The position numbers were made by a program, and so were the translations under genes. A DNA stretch of 19,836 nucleotides from the NCBI GenBank assembly GCA_905200905.1, contig CAJKMA010000054.1:1-19836 (forward strand), written 5' to 3'. The notes beneath the pieces are model-generated. The model was not told where the DNA came from, did not search any database, and worked only from the letters and a program-made list of their open reading frames with translations. The DNA is from an uncultured Bacillota bacterium (lineage in GTDB: Bacteria; Bacillota; Clostridia; Lachnospirales; Lachnospiraceae). Of the stretch, positions 7,757 to 13,641 are shown piece by piece. The stretch's first letter is position 1. Each line of letters starts with the position of its first letter.

Positions 7757-7784
7757 AGAAAAATACTTGCATTTTTCTTTATAT
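7751..7784 (+). repeat. Perfect 14-bp inverted repeat at the yhhN-like stop and toxin-antitoxin promoter
   Basis: Bases 7751-7764 (ATATAAAGAAAAAT) and 7771-7784 are exact reverse complements around a 6-nt loop ACTTGC. The left arm contains the stop codon of the YhhN-family gene (7754-7756). The right arm and loop contain the -35 hexamer (7767-7772) of the toxin-antitoxin promoter. It could be a weak A/U-rich terminator with a U-rich 3' arm, an operator for the antitoxin, or both. Confidence 0.6.
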
Positions 7785-7795
7785 TTGCGTATACT
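7767..7795 (+). promoter_or_regulatory. SigA-type promoter of the toxin-antitoxin operon
   Basis: TTGCAT (7767-7772), a 17-bp spacer and TATACT (7790-7795) form a near-consensus housekeeping promoter. Transcription should start near 7802, just before the ribosome binding site AAAGGGGTG. The -35 lies in the inverted repeat 7751-7784 and the -10 overlaps the small palindrome GTATAC, both suitable places for autorepression. Confidence 0.72.
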
Positions 7796-7820
7796 GTTCA
7801 TAGAGAAAGGGGTGTTATAT

Positions 7821-8087
7821 ATGGCACAGGCAGTAAATGTAAATTTTCGTTTGGATGCGGATGTGAAGAAGAAAATGGAGGAAGCTTGCTCAGAGTTAGG
7901 GCTTTCTATGAGTGCAGCGTTTACGATTTTTGCAAAAAAAGTTGGAAGAGAAAAACGGATACCATTTGAAGTTTCTGTGGACCCTTTTTATTCAGAAAGT
8001 AATTTGGCGCATTTGCAACGAGGGGTAAATGCTTTAAATGCTGGAAAAGGTATTGAGCATGAGTTGATTGAGGCAGAGGATGAATGA
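7821..8087 (+). CDS. RelB/DinJ-family antitoxin
   Basis: This 88-aa protein is the antitoxin half of a type II toxin-antitoxin pair. Residues 1-50 show the ribbon-helix-helix DNA-binding domain of the DinJ family: strand VNVNFRLD, then helices DVKKKMEEACSELGL and SMSAAFTIFAKKVGREK. The C-terminal part (IPFEVSVDPFYSESNLAHL onward) is the toxin-neutralising segment. The ATG at 7821 has AAAGGGGTG (7806-7814) upstream; the longer frame from 7767 would begin inside the -35 hexamer. The stop overlaps the toxin start by 4 bp (ATGA). It is expected to repress its own promoter, alone or with the toxin. Confidence 0.9.
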   Translation: MAQAVNVNFRLDADVKKKMEEACSELGLSMSAAFTIFAKKVGREKRIPFEVSVDPFYSESNLAHLQRGVNALNAGKGIEHELIEAEDE

Positions 8088-8344
8088 GAAAAATATGGTT
8101 TGACGAAGCATGGGAAGATTACCTGTATTGGCAAACGCAAGATAAAAAAACGTTAAAACGTATTAATGCACTGTTAAAAGATGTGGAGCGTAATAAGTTT
8201 ACGGGAATTGGAAAACCAGAACCATTAAAAGGTGAATTAAGTGGTTTTTGGAGCAGAAGAATTGATGATACAAACAGATTAGTGTATCGCATTACAGAAG
8301 ATATATTGGAAATTTTATCCTGTCGAGGACATTATCATGACTAG
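8084..8344 (+). CDS. YoeB/Txe-family mRNA interferase toxin
   Basis: This 86-aa protein is a RelE-superfamily ribosome-dependent endoribonuclease. The catalytic residues of E. coli YoeB are all present at the same numbers: E46 (KPEPLKG), R65 (DDTNRLVYRI), H83 and Y84 (SCRGHYHD). The N-terminus MRKIWFDEAWEDYLYWQTQD is typical of the family. It should therefore be active when freed from its antitoxin. YoeB is classically paired with a YefM/Phd antitoxin, whereas here the partner is a ribbon-helix-helix DinJ/RelB protein. The gene is tightly coupled to the antitoxin (4-bp overlap) and followed 16 bp later by a strong terminator. Confidence 0.92.
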   Translation: MRKIWFDEAWEDYLYWQTQDKKTLKRINALLKDVERNKFTGIGKPEPLKGELSGFWSRRIDDTNRLVYRITEDILEILSCRGHYHD

Positions 8345-8360
8345 GACAGAGAATGCTTGG

Positions 8361-8404
8361 GCAACAGCTATTTAGAAAAAAATCTAAATAGCTGTTGCTT
8401 TTTA
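8361..8404 (+). terminator. Intrinsic terminator of the toxin-antitoxin operon, containing an operator-like palindrome
   Basis: A perfect 16-bp stem (GCAACAGCTATTTAGA at 8361-8376 with its complement at 8383-8398) encloses an AAAAAA loop and is followed by TTTTTATTT. It ends the toxin transcript. Its inner 24 bp (8368-8391) read CTATTTAGA-N6-TCTAAATAG, the same half-sites and spacing as the palindrome at 8424-8447. Confidence 0.9.
8368..8391. promoter_or_regulatory. Upstream copy of ArsR-type operator, inside terminator stem
   Basis: CTATTTAGA-N6-TCTAAATAG with N6 = AAAAAA. It matches the palindrome at 8424-8447 in both half-sites and in spacing, 56 bp centre to centre (a little over five helical turns). 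It ends 3 bp before the candidate -35 of the arsR-type gene. Binding by the ArsR-family protein is inferred from the match. Confidence 0.55.
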
Positions 8405-8423
8405 TTTGCAATTATGATATTAT
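8395..8423 (+). promoter_or_regulatory. Promoter of the arsR-sdpI unit (extended -10)
   Basis: TTGCTT (8395-8400), a 17-bp spacer and TATTAT (8418-8423) preceded by TG at 8415-8416 form an extended -10 promoter. The -35 lies at the foot of the upstream terminator, and the -10 directly abuts the palindrome at 8424-8447, so a bound repressor would cover the start of transcription (about 8430). An alternative reading is TTGCAA (8406-8411) with TAGAAA (8429-8434). Confidence 0.55.
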
Positions 8424-8447
8424 CTATTTAGAAATATTTCTAAATAG
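8424..8447. promoter_or_regulatory. 24-bp perfect palindrome, candidate ArsR-family operator
   Basis: CTATTTAGA-AATATT-TCTAAATAG is a perfect two-fold palindrome of 24 bp. It sits between the -10 and the ribosome binding site of the ArsR-family gene. Dimeric ArsR proteins bind such sites over their own promoters, so autorepression is the likely role. Confidence 0.72.
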
Positions 8448-8468
8448 AAACAGAAAGGAGGGGATGAT

Positions 8469-8750
8469 TTGGGATTTGCAGAAACTTTTAAGGCGCTTTC
8501 AGATCCAGTAAGGAGACAGATTTTAGTACTGCTAAAAGATGGAAAAAAGTCTGCGGGGGACATTGCCAAGGAATTTGACATGACCCAGGCAACCGTTTCC
8601 TATCATTTGTCACAATTAAAAAAAGCAAAATTAATTCTAGAATCAAAGTACAAAAATTTTGTGTTTTACGAGATTAATATTTCTGTATTTGAAGAAGTGA
8701 TGCTATGGTTATCACAGTTTGGAGGGAAAAATCATGAAGAAAACCAGTAA
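8469..8750 (+). CDS. ArsR-family repressor, SdpR-like
   Basis: This 93-aa winged-helix protein resembles SdpR of Bacillus subtilis in size and sequence style: MGFAETFKALSDPVRRQILV, KSAGDIAKEFDMTQATVSYH (recognition helix), LSQLKKAKLILESKYKNFVF. There is no Cys-based metal site such as ELCVCDL, so it is not a classical arsenic sensor. In B. subtilis SdpR represses sdpRI and is sequestered at the membrane by SdpI when the Sdp toxin is bound. The gene next door here is an SdpI-type protein, which supports the same logic. The TTG start at 8469 follows AAAGGAGGGG (8454-8463) at good spacing, and the resulting N-terminus is standard for the family. It overlaps the sdpI-like gene by 17 bp. Confidence 0.87.
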   Translation: MGFAETFKALSDPVRRQILVLLKDGKKSAGDIAKEFDMTQATVSYHLSQLKKAKLILESKYKNFVFYEINISVFEEVMLWLSQFGGKNHEENQ

Positions 8751-9372
8751 AGAGTTTATTATTTCAACCATTATATGTGTGCTGCCACTGATTTTCGGGT
8801 TGCTAGTATACAAAAAACTGCCCCAGGAAATTCCTACGAAATGGTATTCAGACGGCACAGTGGGACAGTATATGCCAAAGGAATTTACAGTATTTGGCAT
8901 GCCGTTGTTTTTTATTTTGATGAATGCATTAGTGCATTTTGCCATGAATACAGATCCTAAAAGACAAAACATTGGAAGCATGATGAGAACTTTGGGGAAA
9001 TGGATTATTCCAGTGTTGTCTGTTGTTACGGTTCCTATGGCGCTATTGTGGGGAATGGGTTATCAGATTCCTATTAGTCGGATTCTTCCTATTTTGCTGG
9101 GAATTTTGTTTGTGGTAATTGGAAATTATTTTCCAAAGACAAGACGAAGCTACACAACAGGAATTAAAACTCCTTGGACTCTGAATAGTGATGAAAACTG
9201 GAGGCGAACTCACCATGTGGCAGCTTTCTTGTGGATTGCTGCAGGAATTGCAATGATAGCCATGGCATTTTTACCTCAGAATATTGTACAGCTAGTGATA
9301 GTTGGAATGATTATCGTATTGATTGTTGTGCCTTATGCATATTCTTATACACTTTATCGAAAAGGAATTTAA
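8734..9372 (+). CDS. SdpI-like immunity membrane protein (DUF1648/SdpI family)
   Basis: This 212-aa protein has about six transmembrane helices. The N-terminal DUF1648 part contains LPQEIPTKWYSDGTVGQYMPK. The SdpI signature GNYFPKTRRSYTTGIKTPW / TLNSDENWRRTHHVAAFLW lies in the second half. In B. subtilis SdpI gives immunity to the Sdp killing peptide and acts as receptor that sequesters SdpR. No toxin or maturation genes of the SdpABC kind are in the window, so it may protect against peptides made by others or regulate something else. The ATG at 8734 has GGAGGG at 8721-8726; the TTG at 8719 just upstream is part of that site. Confidence 0.87.
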   Translation: MKKTSKEFIISTIICVLPLIFGLLVYKKLPQEIPTKWYSDGTVGQYMPKEFTVFGMPLFFILMNALVHFAMNTDPKRQNIGSMMRTLGKWIIPVLSVVTVPMALLWGMGYQIPISRILPILLGILFVVIGNYFPKTRRSYTTGIKTPWTLNSDENWRRTHHVAAFLWIAAGIAMIAMAFLPQNIVQLVIVGMIIVLIVVPYAYSYTLYRKGI

Positions 9373-9394
9373 CAGAAAATAGTTGCAAAATCTG

Positions 9395-9430
9395 GAACCT
9401 GTATGGAAATATTTCATGCAGGTTCTTTTT
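9395..9430 (+). terminator. Intrinsic terminator after the sdpI-like gene
   Basis: GAACCTGTATG (9395-9405) pairs with CATGCAGGTTC (9415-9425) with one G-U pair, followed by TTTTT. It ends the arsR-sdpI unit 23 bp past the stop. Confidence 0.85.
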
Positions 9431-9492
9431 ATGGGTGAGAAAAAACGAGTATTATCGTAATATCACGAAAAAATCGGAATAAATGGATAAAA

Positions 9493-9521
9493 TTATAAAA
9501 CAAAAGGCTCATTTATATGAT
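9493..9521 (+). promoter_or_regulatory. Candidate promoter of the broken araC-type gene
   Basis: TTATAA (9493-9498), 17-bp spacer, TATGAT (9516-9521), 31 bp before the ATG at 9552. The -35 is weak (4 of 6), which would suit a regulated promoter. The rest of the 9431-9551 gap shows nothing else that can be named. Confidence 0.4.
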
Positions 9522-9551
9522 ATGCTTAAAAAAGAGATAGGAGGTGGAATT

Positions 9552-10444
9552 ATGCAAGTTCAGAACAACGTATTAGAGCAGCTCCTTGCAGCACATCACC
9601 CGAATAAATCTTTTTTAGAGAAAAATAGCAATCATTATTATTATGAACGCTTTTCTCTGGCAGAAATACGGGCAGACCAGGGGCATGTAAGCGAGCCGTT
9701 TCAGCACAGCCATGACGCATATGAGTTTTTGATTCCCTATGGACCTATCCCTATGCTCATGTGTGAAGGGTCTGTTTTCTTTGGAGAAGTAGGTTATGTC
9801 TATCCAGTGCAGAGCCAGAAGGTACATGCTTTCCGATTTCGTGCAGCTGGGGTATCTTATGACAGCATTGTTGTAGAAAAAAGCTATATGGAAGAACTGA
9901 TGAAGAAAACTTTTTATGGTAAGCGTGAATTCAGTGGAAAAATGCAGATGCGTCAAGAGCTTAGTTTCTACATATCCATATTTAAAAAGTGTATGCCAGC
10001 AGTTCTTCAAAAGATATGAAAGGTTGGAAATTAAAAAATCTGGCAGAGCTTATTTGTCTGGAGCTTATTGGAATGGCTTTTGGAAATACGAAAGAAGTAG
10101 TTCAGGAAGAGTGGGAATACCGTCAGGGAATGACTGCAGTTGCACTTTATATGAATCAGCATTATAAGGAAAAGCTTACCATTGAAGAATTAGCAGAAAT
10201 GGCAGGACTTTCCAAAAATTATTTTATCTCTTCTTTTAAAAAATATATGGGAGAACCGCCCCATACGTATTTAAAGAAACTGCGGATTTCTTATGCCAAG
10301 CTGTTGTTGGAATTCAGCGAGGAAACCATTGCACAGATTGCAGAACAATGTGGTTTTCAAAAAGCAAATACCTTTTCAACGACCTTTAAAAAAGCCACAG
10401 GAATGTCTCCTATGGAATATAAGAAAAAACAATCTGGGTCATAA
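9552..10444 (+). pseudogene. AraC-family transcriptional regulator, broken by a one-base frameshift
   Basis: Two reading frames together make one ordinary AraC protein of about 297 aa. The first frame runs from ATG 9552 (ribosome binding site AGGAGGTGG) and encodes the cupin-like sensor part (FQHSHDAYEFLIPYG, EVGYVYPVQSQKVHAF) until a stop at 10017-10019. The second frame, open from 9986 on, gives the two helix-turn-helix units (LTIEELAEMAGLSKNYFISS; EETIAQIAEQCGFQKANTFS; FKKATGMSPMEYKK). Adding one A to the AAAAA run at 9984-9988 joins them smoothly as FKKVYASSSSKDMKG. So a base has been lost in a homopolymer, either in the genome or in the sequence read. The site is not a canonical slippery heptamer. 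An alternative is re-initiation at GTG 9989, which would give a 151-aa DNA-binding domain, but no ribosome binding site supports it. Confidence 0.85.
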
Positions 10445-10473
10445 GAATAAAATAAAAATATACCTTTGAACAA

Positions 10474-10537
10474 AAAAGAGTTGCCATAGAGCAGTATCAA
10501 TATTTTCAGATTCCTGCTTTCTGTGGCAACTCTTTTT
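10474..10537. terminator. Bidirectional terminator between the araC-type gene and rqcH
   Basis: A 17-bp stem pairs 10474-10490 (AAAAGAGTTGCCATAGA) with 10520-10536, with one mismatch-tolerant T-G pair; a further inner GCAG/CTGC stem extends it. T runs follow on both strands (10533-10537 on +, A run 10472-10477 read as T on -), so it can end both convergent transcripts. Confidence 0.88.
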
Positions 10538-10556
10538 ATATCAGTTATGCATGGCA

Positions 10557-12302
10557 TCATTCACTTAGAAGTTTCAGACCGGAAATATCGGGTTCAATCA
10601 TAAGGGAATAGTTGGTGTAATACACCACAAAACCTGGTTTGGAACCATTTGGTTTTTTTACATGTTTTTTCTGAATATAGTCAATTTCTACCTTTGGAGC
10701 AGTACGCCCGCTGGAATAATAGGCAGCCAGTCTGCCTGCTTCTTCAAAGGTGCGGTCTGGCAGCTCTTCATTTTTGCTTTTTACAATCACATGAGAGCCT
10801 GCCATTTTTTTTGCGTGGAACCACCAGTCATTGCCAGTGGCAAATTTGAAGGTCAGTTCTTCGTTCTGGTAATTGTTTTTGCCCACATAGATGTCATATC
10901 CATCACTGGAAACATAGTGCAGAGGCTTTGATTTTGCCAGGGCTTTTTTCTTTCCAGTAAAATGCTTCTTAATGTACCCGTATTCCTGAAGCTCTTCCTT
11001 AATTTGGGATAAATCACTTTCTAAAAGTGCAATATCAAGGGCTGTGCTAATGGATTCCAGATGCTGGATTTCTTCTTTTGTGTCCTGTAATTGTTCTTCC
11101 AGTGCCTGGGCGGTACGTTTTAGTTTGTTATAACGGTCAAAATATTTCTTGGCGTTTTCCTGAGGGGTCATAGTAGGGTCTAGAGGGATAGTAATCTCTT
11201 CGTTCGTATAGTAATTCAATGCCTGAAAGGATTTACAGCCGCTTTCCAGATTATAGCCATAGGTATTGATTAATTCTCCATAGACCTTGTATTTTTCCAT
11301 TTTTTCCGTATCTTTCATCTGTTTGGCCTGAAGGTCAAATTTCTTCCGATTTCGTTCCAGTGCAGTCTGGACAATTCGCCTAAGGTCAGAAGATTTCTGA
11401 CGGATACGAGTGATTTTATCTTTTTCTGCATAATACTGTTCTAATACCTGGGACATGGAGGTAAAATATTTTACTGTAAATCCCTGGTATTTTGTTAAAG
11501 CAATGCCACCATATTCTACAGGCTCCTGGTTTTTGGTGTACACAATATTAGGCTGGAACTGACCACAGGTTACTTCTTCCATGACTCGGGCAAAGGTGTG
11601 GTACAAATGCTCTTTGGCGGGTTGGTTTAAGGACTGGCAGGAGGCACTGCCGTCAATGGAAGCCCGAAAACAGATTTCCTCTGCAATACAAGGGCTGATT
11701 CCAGTAAGCGAACTATAAATTCCTTTTGCCACAGGAACAGGTTTGGTATAAACCGTGTCAAAAAATTCTTGTTCAGACACAGTAAGGGGACTCTGTTTGT
11801 CTTGTGTTTTTGGCAGGAAGTAGTTCCGTCCAGGAAGCACTTCCCGTACAGAGCTCACGTTGCAGGACACATGCTTGATGCTGTCCAAAATCATCCGTTC
11901 TTCATTTAAGAAAATAATGTTGCTGTGTTTTCCCATGATTTCCACAACCAGGGTCTTAAAACATAAATCTCCCAATTCATTTAGATGTTCAATACGAAAT
12001 TCAATAGCGCGTTCCATCTCTGGCTGGGTTATAGCAGTGATGCGTCCGCTTCCGATATGCTTCCTAAGAAGCATACAAAAGTTTGGTGCAGTTAAGGGGC
12101 TGGTTTTATTTTTGTCTGTAAAATAAATCAAGGGAAGGGATGCACTGGCAGAAATTAAAAGCCGGTACTGGGTTTTATTATTTTTTATGGTAATTAAAAG
12201 TTCATCTGGCTCCGGCTGGGCGATTTTATTGATTTTACCTCCCACAATGGTTTCTTGAAACTCTTTTACCATATTTGCGATTGTAATTCCATCAAATGCC
12301 AT
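10557..12302 (-). CDS. rqcH: RqcH (Rqc2/NEMF homologue, NFACT protein), ribosome quality control factor
   Basis: This 581-aa protein binds stalled 50S-peptidyl-tRNA and recruits tRNA-Ala to add C-terminal alanine tails that mark nascent chains for degradation. The domains appear in order: NFACT-N (1 to about 270; MAFDGITIANMVKEF, PNFCMLLRKHIGSGRI, VVEIMGKHSNIIFLN, SIKHVSCNVSSVREVLPGR), the HhH and coiled-coil middle (about 290-440; ALERNRKKFDLQAKQMKDTE), and NFACT-R/DUF814 (about 455-575; YVSSDGYDIYVGKNNYQNEE, FATGNDWWFHAKKMAGSHV). At the Asp97-Arg98 pair needed for alanine tailing in B. subtilis RqcH, this protein has Glu97-Arg98. Older annotations call it fibronectin-binding protein A. The ATG is preceded by AAAAAGGAGTAAATT. 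It stands alone on the - strand between two divergent or convergent neighbours. Confidence 0.93.
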   Translation of the reverse strand: MAFDGITIANMVKEFQETIVGGKINKIAQPEPDELLITIKNNKTQYRLLISASASLPLIYFTDKNKTSPLTAPNFCMLLRKHIGSGRITAITQPEMERAIEFRIEHLNELGDLCFKTLVVEIMGKHSNIIFLNEERMILDSIKHVSCNVSSVREVLPGRNYFLPKTQDKQSPLTVSEQEFFDTVYTKPVPVAKGIYSSLTGISPCIAEEICFRASIDGSASCQSLNQPAKEHLYHTFARVMEEVTCGQFQPNIVYTKNQEPVEYGGIALTKYQGFTVKYFTSMSQVLEQYYAEKDKITRIRQKSSDLRRIVQTALERNRKKFDLQAKQMKDTEKMEKYKVYGELINTYGYNLESGCKSFQALNYYTNEEITIPLDPTMTPQENAKKYFDRYNKLKRTAQALEEQLQDTKEEIQHLESISTALDIALLESDLSQIKEELQEYGYIKKHFTGKKKALAKSKPLHYVSSDGYDIYVGKNNYQNEELTFKFATGNDWWFHAKKMAGSHVIVKSKNEELPDRTFEEAGRLAAYYSSGRTAPKVEIDYIQKKHVKKPNGSKPGFVVYYTNYSLMIEPDISGLKLLSE

Positions 12303-12347
12303 AATTTACTCCTTTTTTCAATGTTTTGCGAATAAGGGCTGTGTTTT

Positions 12348-12376
12348 ATTTTAGCACAAATTTTCCTCACAGGCAA
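12348..12376 (-). promoter_or_regulatory. SigA-type promoter of rqcH
   Basis: On the - strand, TTGCCT (12376-12371), a 17-bp spacer and TAAAAT (12353-12348), preceded by TG one base upstream (extended -10). Transcription should start near 12341, about 40 nt before the ATG. Confidence 0.62.
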
Positions 12377-12383
12377 AAAGTAT

Positions 12384-12412
12384 TTGACGGGTATAGGGGA
12401 TTGAATTATAAT
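12384..12412 (+). promoter_or_regulatory. Strong SigA-type promoter of the yicC-remA-gmk-rpoZ unit
   Basis: TTGACG (12384-12389), 17-bp spacer, TATAAT (12407-12412): 11 of 12 consensus positions. Transcription should start near 12419, giving a leader of about 50 nt, which contains a small CTTATG/CATAAG inverted repeat. Its -35 lies 7 bp from the -35 of the divergent rqcH promoter. Confidence 0.85.
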
Positions 12413-12468
12413 AATCATGTATGTTTATGCCTTATGGTAAATAAAAGACATAAGAAAGAGTTTTCAAC

Positions 12469-13347
12469 ATGATGAAAAGCATGACCGGCTTTGGCAGAGC
12501 CGAGCTATTGGATGAAGAAAAAAAGATTACTGTGGAGATGAAATCTGTAAATCACCGTTATCTGGATATTAATATGAGGATGCCAAAAAAACTCAGTGTT
12601 TTTGAAGCAGCAATTCGTACCTTATTAAAGGAATACATCCAGAGGGGAAAGGTGGATTTGTTCATTACCTATGAGGATTATACCCAGAGTAGAGTTTCTG
12701 TGAAATACAATCAAGAGATTGCAGGACAGTATCTGGAGTATTTACATCAGATTGGGGAGAACTTTCATCTGGACAGCAAAATCAGTGCAGCAGAGCTTTC
12801 TCGTTATCCAGAGGTATTTACCATGGAAGAACAGACCAAGGACGAGAAGGAGCTTTGGAGTTTTCTGGAAGAGACCATCCGCAGGGCTGCCTTGCAGTTT
12901 GTAGAGACAAGAACCCAAGAGGGTGCGCATCTTCGCCAAGACCTTTTGGAGAAACTGCATGGTATGGAAAAAAAGGTGCAGCAGGTAGAGAACCGTTCAC
13001 CAGAGATTCTAAGAGAGTACAGGGAGAAGTTAGAGGCAAAAGTAAAAGAGCTTTTGACGGATACTCAGATAGAAGAAAGCCGGATTGCGGCAGAGGTCAT
13101 TTTATTTGCAGATAAAATTTGCACAGACGAGGAAACGGTTCGTTTAAGAAGTCATATCCATCATATGGAGCAGGTTTTGACGGAGGATGAAGGGATTGGC
13201 AGAAAGCTGGATTTTATTGCCCAGGAAATGAACCGAGAGGCAAATACCATTTTATCGAAGGCAAATGATTTGGAAACTTCTAATCTTGCCATAGATTTAA
13301 AAACAGAGATAGAAAAAATCCGAGAGCAGATTCAAAACATTGAATAA
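12469..13347 (+). CDS. yicC: YicC/YloC-family endoribonuclease
   Basis: This 292-aa protein belongs to the widely conserved YicC family. The N-terminus MMKSMTGFGRAEL and VEMKSVNHRYLDINMRMP are family hallmarks, and the C-terminal DUF1732 part carries RIAAEVILFADKICTDEETV, RLRSHI, GRKLDFIAQEMNREANTI and SKANDLETSNLAIDLKTEIEKIREQIQN. E. coli YicC and its B. subtilis homologue YloC have been described as endoribonucleases; E. coli YicC influences degradation of the small RNA RyhB. The position before remA, gmk and rpoZ is the classical Firmicutes order (yloC-ylzA-gmk-yloH). ATGs at 12469, 12472 and 12481 compete; the first was kept because AAGAAAGAG lies at suitable distance, though MKSMTGFGR (12472) is equally likely. 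Confidence 0.93.
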   Translation: MMKSMTGFGRAELLDEEKKITVEMKSVNHRYLDINMRMPKKLSVFEAAIRTLLKEYIQRGKVDLFITYEDYTQSRVSVKYNQEIAGQYLEYLHQIGENFHLDSKISAAELSRYPEVFTMEEQTKDEKELWSFLEETIRRAALQFVETRTQEGAHLRQDLLEKLHGMEKKVQQVENRSPEILREYREKLEAKVKELLTDTQIEESRIAAEVILFADKICTDEETVRLRSHIHHMEQVLTEDEGIGRKLDFIAQEMNREANTILSKANDLETSNLAIDLKTEIEKIREQIQNIE

Positions 13348-13368
13348 GCAGGGAAGAAGGATAGGATT

Positions 13369-13641
13369 GTGGCAAAACTATTAAATATTGGATTTGGAAA
13401 CGTTGTAAATATGGATAAGGTTGTGGCAGTAGTAAGCCCAGATGCAGCGCCTATTAAGCGTCTGGTGCAGGCAGCCAAGGAGTCTGGGAGAGCAGTAGAC
13501 GCTACGCAAGGAAGAAAAACAAAGGCTGTTTTGGTTACAGATGGAGATATGCTGGTGCTGTCTGCCTTGCAGCCGGAAACCATAGCGAAACGGTTCGGGG
13601 TTTTTTCAGAAAATGAGACAAAAGGGGAATACGATGGCTGA
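13369..13641 (+). CDS. remA: RemA/DUF370 family DNA-binding regulator
   Basis: This 90-aa protein matches RemA (YlzA), a small DNA-binding protein that forms large ring-like oligomers and activates biofilm-matrix and osmoprotection genes in B. subtilis. Typical stretches are LLNIGFGNVVNMDKVVAVV, PDAAPIKRLVQAAKESGRAV, DATQGRKTKAVLVTDGDMLV and SALQPETIAKRF. It starts with GTG at 13369 after GGGAAGAAGGATAGG. It overlaps gmk by 8 bp. In clostridia its regulon is unknown; the fixed linkage to gmk is family-wide. Confidence 0.92.
   Translation: MAKLLNIGFGNVVNMDKVVAVVSPDAAPIKRLVQAAKESGRAVDATQGRKTKAVLVTDGDMLVLSALQPETIAKRFGVFSENETKGEYDG

Noticed and set aside
7767..7820. Longer N-terminus (18 extra residues) for the DinJ-type antitoxin
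   Set aside because: It would start at a TTG that is part of the -35 hexamer, upstream of the predicted transcript start; ATG 7821 has a good ribosome binding site and the normal family N-terminus.
9975..9995. Programmed -1 frameshift in the AraC-type gene
   Set aside because: The heptamer in the zero frame is T-AAA-AAG, which does not re-pair well in the P site, and no downstream stimulator or upstream Shine-Dalgarno is obvious; a deleted A is simpler.
9615..10010. 131-codon open frame on the - strand within the AraC-type gene
   Set aside because: It mirrors codon bias of the + strand gene and resembles no protein.
12818..13115. Open frames on both strands inside yicC
   Set aside because: They overlap a complete, strongly conserved YicC frame and have no start signals of their own.
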